Below are positions 8,067 through 16,982 of a stretch of 64,000 nucleotides of DNA, piece after piece. The first letter of the stretch is position 1; each line of letters starts with the position of its first letter. The notes under the pieces were generated by a model. It saw nothing but the letters and a program-made list of their open reading frames with translations, searched no databases and had not been told where the DNA came from. Position numbers and translations under genes: made by a program. Source of the DNA: G963665085 sp963665085 (GTDB taxonomy: Bacteria > Bacteroidota > Bacteroidia > Bacteroidales > JAAAOM01); NCBI GenBank assembly GCA_963665085.2, contig CAXXXS010000001.1:1984001-2048000 (forward strand), written 5' to 3'.

Positions 8067-10391
8067 GTGGTAGATTTTATTGAACAACTAAATAGAGTAC
8101 AAAAAGATGCGGTAACAAATGTAAAAGGGCCTTCACTGGTTATTGCAGGTGCCGGATCAGGTAAAACACGGGTGTTAACATTTCGTATTGCCTATTTACT
8201 CTCCAGGGGTGTTCCTCCTTACAAAATATTAGCCCTTACATTTACAAATAAAGCAGCACGAGAGATGAAAGATCGGATCTCAAGACTTATTGATTCGAAG
8301 CTGGCAAATCAGCTATGGATGGGAACTTTCCATTCTGTTTTCTCTAAAATACTTCGTTTTGAGGCTGAAAACCTGAATTATAGTTCGAATTTTACAATTT
8401 ATGATACAGAAGACTCAAGAAGTCTTATAAAAAAAATAATAAAAGATTTAAATCTTGACGATCAAACCTATAAAGCAAATGATATTCAGTCCAGGATATC
8501 AATGGCAAAAAATAACCTGATTACATCAAAAGCATACGTTAGCAACAATGCCATACTTACCAATGATAAAAGTACGAATAAACCAATGATTGGTGATATC
8601 TACAGAAATTATGATTTGAGGTGCCGAAAAGCGGATGCTATGGATTTTGATGATTTATTGTTGAATACAAATGTCTTATTTCGTGATTTTCCGAATGTTC
8701 TTGAAAAATACCAGGATAGATTCGATTATGTATTGGTTGATGAGTACCAGGATACAAACTTTTCTCAGTACCTTATTGTAACAAAACTTGTTGCTAAACA
8801 CAAGAATTTATGTGTTGTTGGAGATGATGCACAGAGTATTTATTCTTTTCGGGGAGCAAAAATTGAAAACATACTAAATTTTAGAAAAGATTTTCCTGAT
8901 TATAATATCTATAAGTTAGAACAAAATTACAGGTCAACCCAAACAATTGTAAATGCAGCAAATAGCATAATCAACAAGAACCGAGAGCAAATAAAAAAAG
9001 ATGTTTATTCGAAAAATGAAGAAGGAGAAAAAATAAAAGTATTTAAAGCATTTACTGATTCCGAGGAAGGAGTGAAAATTGCTGCTGATATTGTAGATAG
9101 GAAATATCAGCAACAACTGGAACACAAAGATTTTGCTATTCTTTACAGGACCAATGCCCAATCAAGAATTTTTGAAGAATCACTAAGGAGGAAGAATATC
9201 CCATACAGAATTTACGGAAGTATTTCTTTTTACCAAAGAAAAGAAATAAAAGATATTTTGGCATATTACAGGCTAATCATCAATAATAAAGATGATGTTG
9301 CTTTGAAAAGGATAATAAATTATCCTGCCAGGGGAATCGGACAAACAACTATAAATCGTTTGGAAGAAATTTCCGTTGCGCTTAATGTTAGTATTTGGGA
9401 GGTTCTCAGAAATTCTAAGGTGATCAAAGAGAGGTTTAATGCAGGGACAGTTACCAAACTTTTAAATTTCAGGAATTTAATTGATGAATTTATACCCTTG
9501 CTTGAGACAAAGGATGCTTATGAATTAGCCCAGGAAGTAGCAACAAAGGCAGGGATAATCCATGATCTTTCAAATGAGAGTGGTACAGAAGCAAGATCGA
9601 GATATGAAAATATAGAAGAATTACTTAATGGTATCAAAGAGTTTGTTGATAATCAGATTGAACTTGGAGAACCTTTAGGCTTGGGAAATTTCATGGAAAA
9701 TGTTGCTTTGTTAACAGATGCAGACACCAATGACGAAGAAGGGAAAGATACGGTTAGCTTAATGACAATACACGCTGCAAAAGGACTCGAATTTAAAGTG
9801 GTTTATGTAGCAGGCTTGGAAGAAGAATTATTCCCCTCACGCCTTTCTGTTCAATCAGCAAAAGATCTTGAGGAAGAAAGACGTTTGTTTTATGTCGCGA
9901 TAACAAGGGCAGAGAAATCGGCAGTACTTAGTTATGCAGAAACACGGTATAAGTGGGGGGGCCCAAACAATTGCACTCCAAGTAGGTTTATTAGTGAGAT
10001 AGATGAAACTTATCTCGATCAACCCATGTTCCTGGATGATTTTTCGGTGACAGAAACCCAAAAGCCTTTACGCGACATACCAAAATTTAAGCAGAAAGCA
10101 CAGAAACCATTAGTGAACAATCCGCATTTAAATAAAGTAAAACAAAATCTCAAAAAAATTAATGATGCAAAATCACAGCCTCAGGCAATGCCAAAGGATT
10201 TTAAACCTGATAATCCCAGTGAGATTCAAATAGGTATGAAAGTAAAACATATCCGTTTTGGAGAAGGTAAAGTAACACATTTAGAAGGTGCAGATTCTAA
10301 TAAAAAAGCTACAGTATTTTTCACCGATCTTCAACAAGAAAAAACACTCTTGTTAAATTTTGCAAAATTGATGGTTGTTAGAACTGTTTAG
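8067..10391 (+). CDS. uvrD: ATP-dependent DNA helicase UvrD/PcrA
   Basis: This is a 774-residue superfamily 1A 3'-5' helicase acting in nucleotide excision and mismatch repair and in removing stalled complexes. Motif I is GAGSGKT (residues 28-34), motif Ia LTFTNKAAREM, motif II VDEYQDTN, motif III GDDAQSIYSFRGA, motif IV YRST and motif VI YVAITRAEK. The extreme C-terminus (from about 720, IGMKVKHIRFGEGKV) is the small Tudor-like domain that in PcrA/UvrD contacts RNA polymerase. The start is GTG, chosen because it directly precedes the conserved N-terminal Q-motif region LNRVQKDAV. It leads a group of plus-strand genes with the DUF4290 gene and murA. Length and motifs are normal for the family. 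Confidence 0.95.
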   Translation: MVDFIEQLNRVQKDAVTNVKGPSLVIAGAGSGKTRVLTFRIAYLLSRGVPPYKILALTFTNKAAREMKDRISRLIDSKLANQLWMGTFHSVFSKILRFEAENLNYSSNFTIYDTEDSRSLIKKIIKDLNLDDQTYKANDIQSRISMAKNNLITSKAYVSNNAILTNDKSTNKPMIGDIYRNYDLRCRKADAMDFDDLLLNTNVLFRDFPNVLEKYQDRFDYVLVDEYQDTNFSQYLIVTKLVAKHKNLCVVGDDAQSIYSFRGAKIENILNFRKDFPDYNIYKLEQNYRSTQTIVNAANSIINKNREQIKKDVYSKNEEGEKIKVFKAFTDSEEGVKIAADIVDRKYQQQLEHKDFAILYRTNAQSRIFEESLRRKNIPYRIYGSISFYQRKEIKDILAYYRLIINNKDDVALKRIINYPARGIGQTTINRLEEISVALNVSIWEVLRNSKVIKERFNAGTVTKLLNFRNLIDEFIPLLETKDAYELAQEVATKAGIIHDLSNESGTEARSRYENIEELLNGIKEFVDNQIELGEPLGLGNFMENVALLTDADTNDEEGKDTVSLMTIHAAKGLEFKVVYVAGLEEELFPSRLSVQSAKDLEEERRLFYVAITRAEKSAVLSYAETRYKWGGPNNCTPSRFISEIDETYLDQPMFLDDFSVTETQKPLRDIPKFKQKAQKPLVNNPHLNKVKQNLKKINDAKSQPQAMPKDFKPDNPSEIQIGMKVKHIRFGEGKVTHLEGADSNKKATVFFTDLQQEKTLLLNFAKLMVVRTV

Positions 10392-10465
10392 TTTCTTATC
10401 TTTAATAATCTTTTGATAGCTAGTTGAAAAAAGTTAGCTTTGTAAAATATTACAATAATTATCCA

Positions 10466-11062
10466 ATGAATTTTGATTATAACACAAGCAGAAAACAATT
10501 ATCGCTTCCTGAGTACGGAAGAAATATTCAAAATATGATTGACCATGCCTTATCCATGGAGGACAGAGAAGAAAGGATTAGAGCAGCACAGAGCATAATT
10601 GATGTTATGGGAAACATGAACCCACACTTAAGGGATATTGATGATTTTAGGCATAAACTTTGGGATCACCTGGCAATAATGTCTAATTTCAAATTAGATA
10701 TCGATTGGCCCTTCGATCTACCTACTAAAGAATCTCTAGAGGAAAGACCGAATAACATTCCCTATAACAATTATACAATTCGTTTTAAGCACTATGGGAA
10801 ATCCATAGAACTTTTTATTGCTGAAGCTATTGAAATGGAAGACGAGGAAGAGCAAAATGCTTTGGTTAAGATGATTGCAAATCATATGAAAAAAGCATAC
10901 TTGACCTGGAACAGGGAAAATGTTACAGACGAAGTTATTTTTAACGATTTGGTACATCTGTCCAGGGGTAAACTCACAATTCCAGAGGGATTAAAACTTA
11001 CAGAAGTAAAAGAGATTATTACAAAAACGAAGAAAAAGAAAACCAATAAGAGAAATAAGTAA
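10466..11062 (+). CDS. DUF4290 family protein
   Basis: The 198-residue protein matches the DUF4290 family, known to me only from Bacteroidota: it opens with DYNTSRKQLSLPEYGRNIQNM and continues REERIRAAQSIIDVMGNMNPHLRD. I place the start at the ATG at 10466 because the family begins here. The frame also runs open from an upstream TTG at 10424, but those 14 residues (MKKVSFVKYYNNYP) are not family-like. The Lys-rich tail (TKTKKKKTNKRNK) is low-complexity. It sits 11 bases before murA, an arrangement that suggests cotranscription. Function is unknown; it appears soluble and largely helical. Confidence 0.82.
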   Translation: MNFDYNTSRKQLSLPEYGRNIQNMIDHALSMEDREERIRAAQSIIDVMGNMNPHLRDIDDFRHKLWDHLAIMSNFKLDIDWPFDLPTKESLEERPNNIPYNNYTIRFKHYGKSIELFIAEAIEMEDEEEQNALVKMIANHMKKAYLTWNRENVTDEVIFNDLVHLSRGKLTIPEGLKLTEVKEIITKTKKKKTNKRNK

Positions 11063-11073
11063 ATAAAACTTAC

Positions 11074-12378
11074 ATGGCAACTTTTGAAGTTACCGGAGGG
11101 CAGCGCCTTAAAGGCGAATTGGTTCCTCAGGGGGCCAAAAATGAAGCACTGCAAGTAATTTGTGCTATACTTCTTACCTCAGAAGAGGTTATTATTGATA
11201 ATATACCTAATATTCAGGATGTAAATGTTCTTATTACTTTGATAGCACAACTTGGTGTTGAGGTAAAACAACTTTCAGAATTAAAATATTCTTTTAAGGC
11301 AACAAATGTTGATATTGAATATCTAAAATCGGATGATTTTAAAGTTAAAGCGGCAAGATTAAGAGGTTCGATTATGATGATTGGTCCTTTACTGGCTCGT
11401 TTTGGGCTCGGATATGTTCCTAAGCCCGGTGGGGATAAAATCGGAAGGCGTAGGTTGGATACTCACTTTCAAGGTTTTCAAAACCTGGGTGCAACATTTA
11501 CTGTTGAAGAAAATTTATTCTACAGGGTAGAAGCAAAACGATTAAAGGGGGCATACATGCTGCTTGATGAGGCTTCAGTTACGGGTACCGCAAATATACT
11601 AATGGCCGCTGTTTTAGCAGAAGGAAAAACGACAATCTATCATGCTGCCTGCGAACCATATGTTCAGCAATTGTGCAGGATGCTCGTTAAAATGGGGGCG
11701 AAAATAGAAGGAATAGGTTCAAATCTTTTAACAATAGATGGTGTTTCTGAATTAAAAGGCTGTAGCCATAATATTCTTCCAGATATGATTGAAGTAGGAA
11801 GTTTTATTGGTTTGGCAGCAATGACAAAATCAGAAGTAACAATAAAGAATACAGCCTATGAAGAGTTGGGGATTATCCCGGAATCGTTCCGTAGGTTAGG
11901 GATAAATTTTGAAAGGAGAGGGGATGATATTTTTGTCCCTGCACAAGATGGTTATGAAATAGAAACATTTATTGATGGTTCAATAATGACCATAGATGAT
12001 GCCCCATGGCCTGGATTAACACCCGATTTACTTAGTGTCTTGCTTGTTATAGCAACGCAGGCAAAAGGAAGTGTGCTGATTCATCAAAAGATGTTTGAGA
12101 GCAGGCTTTTCTTTGTTGATAAACTTATTGATATGGGTGCCCAGATAATACTGTGCGATCCACATAGGGCAACTGTTATTGGACTTGATAATCAGCTTCA
12201 GCTTAGGGCAACAACAATGACATCTCCCGATATTCGCGCAGGTGTTGCTTTATTAATTGCAGCCATGTCAGCTGAAGGAACATCGGTTATTCATAACATT
12301 GAGCAAATAGACAGAGGCTACCAAAACATTGATGTTCGGTTAAATAATATTGGGGCAAAGATTAAAAGAGTTTCATAG
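11074..12378 (+). CDS. murA: UDP-N-acetylglucosamine 1-carboxyvinyltransferase
   Basis: This 434-residue EPSP-synthase-fold enzyme performs the first committed step of peptidoglycan synthesis, transferring enolpyruvate from PEP to UDP-GlcNAc in the cytoplasm. Family motifs include GAKNEALQ near the N-terminus, RLRGSIMMIGPLLARFG and the substrate loop PGGDKIGRRRLDTH. In that loop the residue equivalent to E. coli Cys115 is Asp121 (codon GAT at 11434-11436). Cys-to-Asp at this site is known to keep activity while preventing covalent fosfomycin binding, so intrinsic fosfomycin resistance at the target level is predicted. It follows DUF4290 closely and is convergent with birA (8 bases between stops). 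Confidence 0.95.
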   Translation: MATFEVTGGQRLKGELVPQGAKNEALQVICAILLTSEEVIIDNIPNIQDVNVLITLIAQLGVEVKQLSELKYSFKATNVDIEYLKSDDFKVKAARLRGSIMMIGPLLARFGLGYVPKPGGDKIGRRRLDTHFQGFQNLGATFTVEENLFYRVEAKRLKGAYMLLDEASVTGTANILMAAVLAEGKTTIYHAACEPYVQQLCRMLVKMGAKIEGIGSNLLTIDGVSELKGCSHNILPDMIEVGSFIGLAAMTKSEVTIKNTAYEELGIIPESFRRLGINFERRGDDIFVPAQDGYEIETFIDGSIMTIDDAPWPGLTPDLLSVLLVIATQAKGSVLIHQKMFESRLFFVDKLIDMGAQIILCDPHRATVIGLDNQLQLRATTMTSPDIRAGVALLIAAMSAEGTSVIHNIEQIDRGYQNIDVRLNNIGAKIKRVS

Positions 12379-12386
12379 GAAATCCT

Positions 12387-13130
12387 TTAAATAATAAATT
12401 CGACTTCTTTAAAAAAGTAGAGCCTTTGATTTTCTGTTTCGTCGTTGATAACTAATTCACCGGAGTCTAATACATTAATTATTTTTCCGCTAAACAATCC
12501 GTCTTTGTCTTTATATTTTTCAATTTTACCAAAACGATAAATATTTTTCATATATAAATCTTTTAATTGCAGGGTATCACCTTTTTTTAGTTTCTTGTAA
12601 TAATAAAAAAAAATGTCTAACAATTCTTCTAAAAGGTTTTTGATATTGTATTCCTTATTTGTAATGTTGAAAACGGAAACCGGGTTGGGTACTTCTTTAG
12701 GAAAGTCTTTTTGATTAATATTCAATCCAATACCAATAATTGAGTTCCTGATAGATGAACCAAAAATTATGTTTTCGATTAAAATGCCTCCCAATTTTAG
12801 ATTTTTGTAATAAATATCGTTGGGCCATTTTATGGACAGATTAGAATTAATCTTTTTTTTTAGGAATTCTAATATTGATACAGATGTTAGGACAGAGAGG
12901 AAGAATTGTTTGTCAATAGGTAAAAATTCCGGGGAAATAACAATGCTACAGGTAATGTTTTTGTAATCTTCGGAAGACCAAATATTTCCTTTTTGCCCAC
13001 GGCCTTGGAATTGACATTGAGCCCAGATAATTGAACCTTCTGCCAATTTTTGTTTTTTCAACATTTCAGAGGCATAGTTGTTAGTTGAATCAACTGACGA
13101 AATTTCAATAATTTTTCCTTTATTGTCCAT
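12387..13130 (-). CDS. birA: Biotin--[acetyl-CoA-carboxylase] ligase, monofunctional
   Basis: The 247-residue protein attaches biotin to the biotin carboxyl carrier domain. It has the catalytic loop QFQGRGQKGNIWSS (GRGRxG-like biotinyl-AMP site), the KWPNDIYYKNLKLGGILIE motif and a C-terminal SH3-like part (FSGKIINVLDSGELVI). It lacks the N-terminal helix-turn-helix of bifunctional BirA, so it should not be a repressor. Divergently transcribed from rsfS, with a 203-base intergenic region holding both promoters. Confidence 0.9.
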   Translation of the reverse strand: MDNKGKIIEISSVDSTNNYASEMLKKQKLAEGSIIWAQCQFQGRGQKGNIWSSEDYKNITCSIVISPEFLPIDKQFFLSVLTSVSILEFLKKKINSNLSIKWPNDIYYKNLKLGGILIENIIFGSSIRNSIIGIGLNINQKDFPKEVPNPVSVFNITNKEYNIKNLLEELLDIFFYYYKKLKKGDTLQLKDLYMKNIYRFGKIEKYKDKDGLFSGKIINVLDSGELVINDETENQRLYFFKEVEFII

Positions 13131-13292
13131 TTTTTTAGAAAATTTTTGTAATGGTACAAATATTGAAACATTCTTCGCTCAAAATCTGTTCTTTCTTTGC
13201 AAAATAGATTTGAAGAAAAAAAGTTATGTTTTTGTTGCCTTGATAATTTTAGGTGACAGTTAAAAACTTAGGAAATAAATAGATGAAATAGT

Positions 13293-13300
13293 TACATTTG
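13293..13300 (+). promoter_or_regulatory. Predicted -7 element for the rsfS-ftsH transcript
   Basis: TACATTTG matches TAnnTTTG exactly and lies 33 bases upstream of the rsfS GTG start. No clear -33 TTTG box is visible. Confidence 0.4.
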
Positions 13301-13333
13301 TTGCAAAATTATTGAATAGGAGAAAATCAGATA

Positions 13334-13687
13334 GTGCAGGACGATAAATTATTATTAACGATATTAGACGGGATAATTGAGAAGAAGGGGAAAGAAATAG
13401 TAAATATTGATTTTACAAGAGTTGAGAATGCCATCTGTCAAAATTTCATAATTTGTCATGGAGACTCAAATACCCAGGTTGATGCAATAGCAGATAATGT
13501 TGTTAAACAGGTATCAGAAAAATTATCAACAAAGGTTTTGCATAAAGAAGGATTAGAAAATTGTCATTGGGTTTTGCTTGATTATGCAGATATCGTTGTT
13601 CATATTTTTCAAAAAGAATACAGAGATTATTATAAACTGGAAGAACTCTGGGCTGATGCAGAAATAGAAATGATTGATTCAGAATAA
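13334..13687 (+). CDS. rsfS: Ribosome silencing factor RsfS
   Basis: The 117-residue RsfS/Iojap-family protein binds ribosomal protein uL14 and blocks subunit joining when nutrients are low. Diagnostic segments are DGIIEKKGKEIVNIDFTRVENAICQNFIICHGDSNTQVDAIADN and, later, HWVLLDYADIVVHIFQKEYRDYYKLEELWADAE. The start is GTG at 13334, which gives the family length. ftsH begins 14 bases downstream; rsfS-ftsH is a frequent pair in Bacteroidota, and a common transcript is likely. Confidence 0.93.
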   Translation: MQDDKLLLTILDGIIEKKGKEIVNIDFTRVENAICQNFIICHGDSNTQVDAIADNVVKQVSEKLSTKVLHKEGLENCHWVLLDYADIVVHIFQKEYRDYYKLEELWADAEIEMIDSE

Positions 13688-13701
13688 AATAAACTTTACG
13701 A

Positions 13702-15813
13702 ATGGAAGATAATAATAAAAAAAATACTACTAATAATAACAAAAAAAATCCTGATCAGGGTGGAGATACTAAAAACCAGCCCCAGAAACCAAAATTTAAT
13801 GTCTATTGGATTTATGGATTGATTTTTATTGCAATTCTTGGAATACAGTTTTTGAGTTTTGGGACGAAACCTATCGAAATCTATGAAGATAGATTTGTTA
13901 ATGATATGTTGATTCCGGGAGATGTTAAGAAAATAGTAGTTGTTGAAAATGAGAAAATAGTAGAAGTTTATCTTAAATCAGATAAGCTGGATTCTCCTAA
14001 ATATAGTGATCTTAAGGAAAAGGGAGGCAGTGTCACACGTTCTACACCTCAGTATCAGTTTGGTATCCTCTCTGTTGCTGAGTTTGAAAAACGTTTTGAG
14101 GAAGCAAGGCAAAAACTTCCAGCAGGAGAGTCTGTTAGTGCAAAAAGCATTAACCGGCCTGATGTAGTTGGAAATATACTTAGCTGGATTGTTCCGTTTT
14201 TGATATTAGCTGTGATTTGGATTTTTATATTCAGAAAGATGAGTGGTGGTGCCGGCGGAGGTGCTGGAGGAGCAAATATTTTTAATGTTGGGAAATCAAA
14301 AGCAAAACTATTCGATAAAGAATCGAATGTTAAGATTGACTTTAAAGACGTTGCAGGTCTTGAAGAAGCAAAGATTGAAATAAAAGAAATTGTGGATTTT
14401 CTTAAGAATCCCAAGAAATATACGGATCTGGGAGGTAAAATTCCAAAAGGGGCATTACTGATAGGCCCTCCGGGAACAGGAAAAACATTATTGGCAAAAG
14501 CCGTAGCAGGTGAAGCCCACGTGCCATTCTTCTCCATGTCAGGATCTGATTTTGTTGAAATGTTCGTAGGTGTTGGTGCATCCCGTGTTAGAGATTTATT
14601 TAAGCAGGCTAAAGAAAAAGCTCCATGTATTGTTTTTATCGATGAGATTGATGCCATTGGCAGGGCCCGTGGTAAAAATCCAAATATGGGGGCAAATGAC
14701 GAAAGAGAAAATACATTAAACCAGCTTCTAACTGAGATGGATGGTTTTGGAACAAATAACGGAGTCATTATTTTAGCGGCAACAAACAGGGCAGATATAT
14801 TAGACCGGGCATTAATGAGAGCTGGTAGGTTTGACAGGCAAATACATGTTGAATTACCAGATTTAAATGAGCGAGAAGCAATTTTTAAAGTACATCTAAA
14901 ACCTCTGAAAATTGATAAGAATTTAGACTTAGGATTTTTATCAAAACAAACTCCTGGTTTTTCTGGCGCCGATATTGCCAATGTTTGTAATGAAGCAGCA
15001 TTAATTGCAGCCCGAAAAAATAAAAAAGCTGTTGAAAAACAGGATTTTCTCGATGCTGTTGATAGAATCATAGGAGGCCTCGAACGTAAAAATAAGATTA
15101 TCACATTACAGGAAAAGAAAACCATTGCTTATCATGAAGCAGGACATGCTACTGTTAGCTGGTTGCTTGAATATGCAAATCCTTTAGTTAAAGTAACTAT
15201 TATTCCCAGGGGACGTGCTTTAGGGGCTGCATGGTATTTGCCAGAGGAAAGACAAATTACAACAAAAGAACAATTGCTTGACGAGATGTGTTCTGCACTC
15301 GGTGGACGTGCATCTGAAGAGATTGTTTTTGGAAAAACGTCTACGGGTGCTTTAAATGATCTGGAGAAGGTTACAAAACAAGCATTGGCAATGGTTACTT
15401 ATTATGGATTAAGTTCAAAAGTTGGTAATATTAGTTATTATGATTCTACCGGCCAGGGTGAATATTCTTTCCAGAAACCTTACAGTGAACAACGGGCCCA
15501 GGTAATTGATGAGGAAATAAGTTCTATTGTTGAAGAACAATATAAGAGGGCAAAAGAAATTTTAACTAAAAATAAAGAAGGACTGGCTAAATTAGCGGAT
15601 CTTCTATTAGAAAAAGAAGTAATTTTTAGTGAAGATTTGGAAGCTATATTTGGAGAAAGAAAGAAAACAGATGAGCCTCTTCCAACCAAAAAATTAATAA
15701 ATTCTGAGGATGAGGAAAAAAAAGTTGAAACTGAGCCTGTAAATGAAGAGGTAAGGTCAGATGAATCATATGAGGGAGAAATAAAAAAGGAACCAAACGA
15801 AACTGATAAATGA
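13702..15813 (+). CDS. ftsH: ATP-dependent zinc metalloprotease FtsH
   Basis: This 703-residue membrane-bound AAA+ protease degrades misfolded or regulatory membrane and cytosolic proteins. There are two transmembrane helices (about 30-52 and 152-178) flanking a periplasmic domain, then a Gly-rich linker. The AAA module has Walker A GPPGTGKT (about 255-262), pore segment FVEMFVGVGASRVRD, Walker B IVFIDEIDAIG and the arginine-finger stretch RAGRFDRQ. The M41 peptidase site is HEAGH (about 479-483). The Asn/Gln-rich N-terminus and acidic Lys/Glu tail (last 50 residues) are low-complexity. The stop overlaps the next start by four bases (ATGA), indicating translational coupling to the DUF2007 gene. 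Confidence 0.97.
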   Translation: MEDNNKKNTTNNNKKNPDQGGDTKNQPQKPKFNVYWIYGLIFIAILGIQFLSFGTKPIEIYEDRFVNDMLIPGDVKKIVVVENEKIVEVYLKSDKLDSPKYSDLKEKGGSVTRSTPQYQFGILSVAEFEKRFEEARQKLPAGESVSAKSINRPDVVGNILSWIVPFLILAVIWIFIFRKMSGGAGGGAGGANIFNVGKSKAKLFDKESNVKIDFKDVAGLEEAKIEIKEIVDFLKNPKKYTDLGGKIPKGALLIGPPGTGKTLLAKAVAGEAHVPFFSMSGSDFVEMFVGVGASRVRDLFKQAKEKAPCIVFIDEIDAIGRARGKNPNMGANDERENTLNQLLTEMDGFGTNNGVIILAATNRADILDRALMRAGRFDRQIHVELPDLNEREAIFKVHLKPLKIDKNLDLGFLSKQTPGFSGADIANVCNEAALIAARKNKKAVEKQDFLDAVDRIIGGLERKNKIITLQEKKTIAYHEAGHATVSWLLEYANPLVKVTIIPRGRALGAAWYLPEERQITTKEQLLDEMCSALGGRASEEIVFGKTSTGALNDLEKVTKQALAMVTYYGLSSKVGNISYYDSTGQGEYSFQKPYSEQRAQVIDEEISSIVEEQYKRAKEILTKNKEGLAKLADLLLEKEVIFSEDLEAIFGERKKTDEPLPTKKLINSEDEEKKVETEPVNEEVRSDESYEGEIKKEPNETDK

Positions 15814-16016
15814 ATAAAGATTGGGTAGTTATATTTAATACTGCTCATCACTACAAGGCTATAATTGCCAGCCAAATTCTGGAGGAGGGTGAAATTGATT
15901 CAGTGATTATTGATAAAAGGGATTCCTCTTATAATGCTTTTGGCGAAGTAGAATTATGTGTTAGAAGAGATAATGTTATAAAAGCTAAATTGTTAATTAA
16001 AAATATAGAGGATTGA
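15810..16016 (+). CDS. DUF2007-type small protein
   Basis: The 68-residue protein resembles the DUF2007 (putative signal-transducing) family: an N-terminal TAHHYKAIIASQILEEGEIDSVIIDKRD followed by GEVELCVRRDNVIKAKLLI. This is a ferredoxin-like ACT-size fold. It overlaps the ftsH stop by four bases, so it is translated with ftsH. Function is unknown; the coupling hints at a link with membrane proteostasis (inference). Confidence 0.75.
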   Translation: MNKDWVVIFNTAHHYKAIIASQILEEGEIDSVIIDKRDSSYNAFGEVELCVRRDNVIKAKLLIKNIED

Positions 16017-16142
16017 GGGTTTCTAAAAAGTCAATTGTTGAAGACATCTCGACTCCGATCGATGTGGCAGTTTTCTGATAAACACGGTCAGTTCGAACGA
16101 AGTCGAGAATACTTTTGTTGAAAGATTAACTTTTAGACACCC
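16017..16142. repeat. MITE-like inverted-repeat element between the ftsH operon and cdsA
   Basis: The left end GGGTTTCTAAAAAGTCAAT and the complement of the right end GGGTGTCTAAAAGTTAAT are near-identical. The inner arms carry TCTCGACTCCGATCGA against TCTCGACTTCGTTCGA, so most of the 126 bases can fold into one imperfect hairpin. It starts directly after the TGA of the DUF2007 gene. No convincing target duplication is seen. TCTCGACTTCG-type palindromes recur in many Bacteroidota genomes (from memory). Confidence 0.65.
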
Positions 16143-16160
16143 TTAATTAAACTTTAATTC

Positions 16161-16982
16161 ATGAAGAACTTTGTTTCCAGGACTTTAAGCGGGGCAGTTT
16201 ATGTTGCACTTATTATTTTTAGTTTAATTTTTCATAAGTATTCATTTCTTGTTTTGTTTATTATTCTTTCTTCCATAATGGTTTATGAGTTATCAAAGGG
16301 GTTCAATACCTTGAAAGAAGTAAATATTCGAGGAAGTATTTTAATCATTCTAAACGTTGTAGTTTTTCTTTCGTTTTTTTTTGCTGCCAATCTGGCTACC
16401 AACAGATTTTATGTTTTTGCAATAACTCCAATTTTAATTATCCCTTTGGTAGAGTTATTTCAAGACGCTAAAAATTCTATTTTAAACACGGCATTATCTT
16501 TTTTCATTATTTTATACATAGCTCTTCCATTTGGATTAGCAAATTTTCTCTATTTTAACGAAGACGGCTCATATTCCTATAAACTCCTATTAAGTATATA
16601 TATTCTTATTTGGGTGAATGATACATTTGCCTATCTCTCCGGAATGCTTCTGGGCAGGCATAAATTATTCGAACGTATTTCACCAAAGAAAACCTGGGAA
16701 GGTTTTATTGGAGGGGGTGTTTTCTCTGTTGGTGCAGCAATCGCTCTCAGTAAAATATTTTTGATATTTTCTCTTCCGAATTGGATCGTTATTGCATTAA
16801 TTGTAACTATTTTTGGCACGGCAGGAGATTTAATTGAATCAATGTTGAAAAGACAATTAAAATTGAAAGATATTGGAAATATCATGCCAGGACATGGTGG
16901 GATTCTTGACCGTAATGATTCATTTATTTTCGTTGTACCTGCTGTTTGCTTATTTCTTCAGATTTTAAACCTTATTTCATGA
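16161..16982 (+). CDS. cdsA: Phosphatidate cytidylyltransferase
   Basis: The 273-residue integral membrane enzyme, with about eight transmembrane helices, makes CDP-diacylglycerol from phosphatidate and CTP. The CDP-alcohol signature is present near the C-terminus: LIESMLKRQLKLKDIGNIMPGHGGILDRNDS. The upstream SPKKTWEGFIGG segment is also typical. It overlaps psd by four bases (ATGA at 16979-16982), so these two phospholipid genes form a coupled pair. Confidence 0.94.
   Translation: MKNFVSRTLSGAVYVALIIFSLIFHKYSFLVLFIILSSIMVYELSKGFNTLKEVNIRGSILIILNVVVFLSFFFAANLATNRFYVFAITPILIIPLVELFQDAKNSILNTALSFFIILYIALPFGLANFLYFNEDGSYSYKLLLSIYILIWVNDTFAYLSGMLLGRHKLFERISPKKTWEGFIGGGVFSVGAAIALSKIFLIFSLPNWIVIALIVTIFGTAGDLIESMLKRQLKLKDIGNIMPGHGGILDRNDSFIFVVPAVCLFLQILNLIS

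Noticed and set aside
10424..10465. TTG upstream start for the DUF4290 gene
   Set aside because: The family starts at the ATG at 10466; the additional 14 residues do not resemble family members.
14055..15125. A 356-codon open frame antisense to ftsH
   Set aside because: It is opposite the strongly conserved AAA module and is Ser/Pro/Phe-rich as expected of a codon mirror. No domain or start context supports it.
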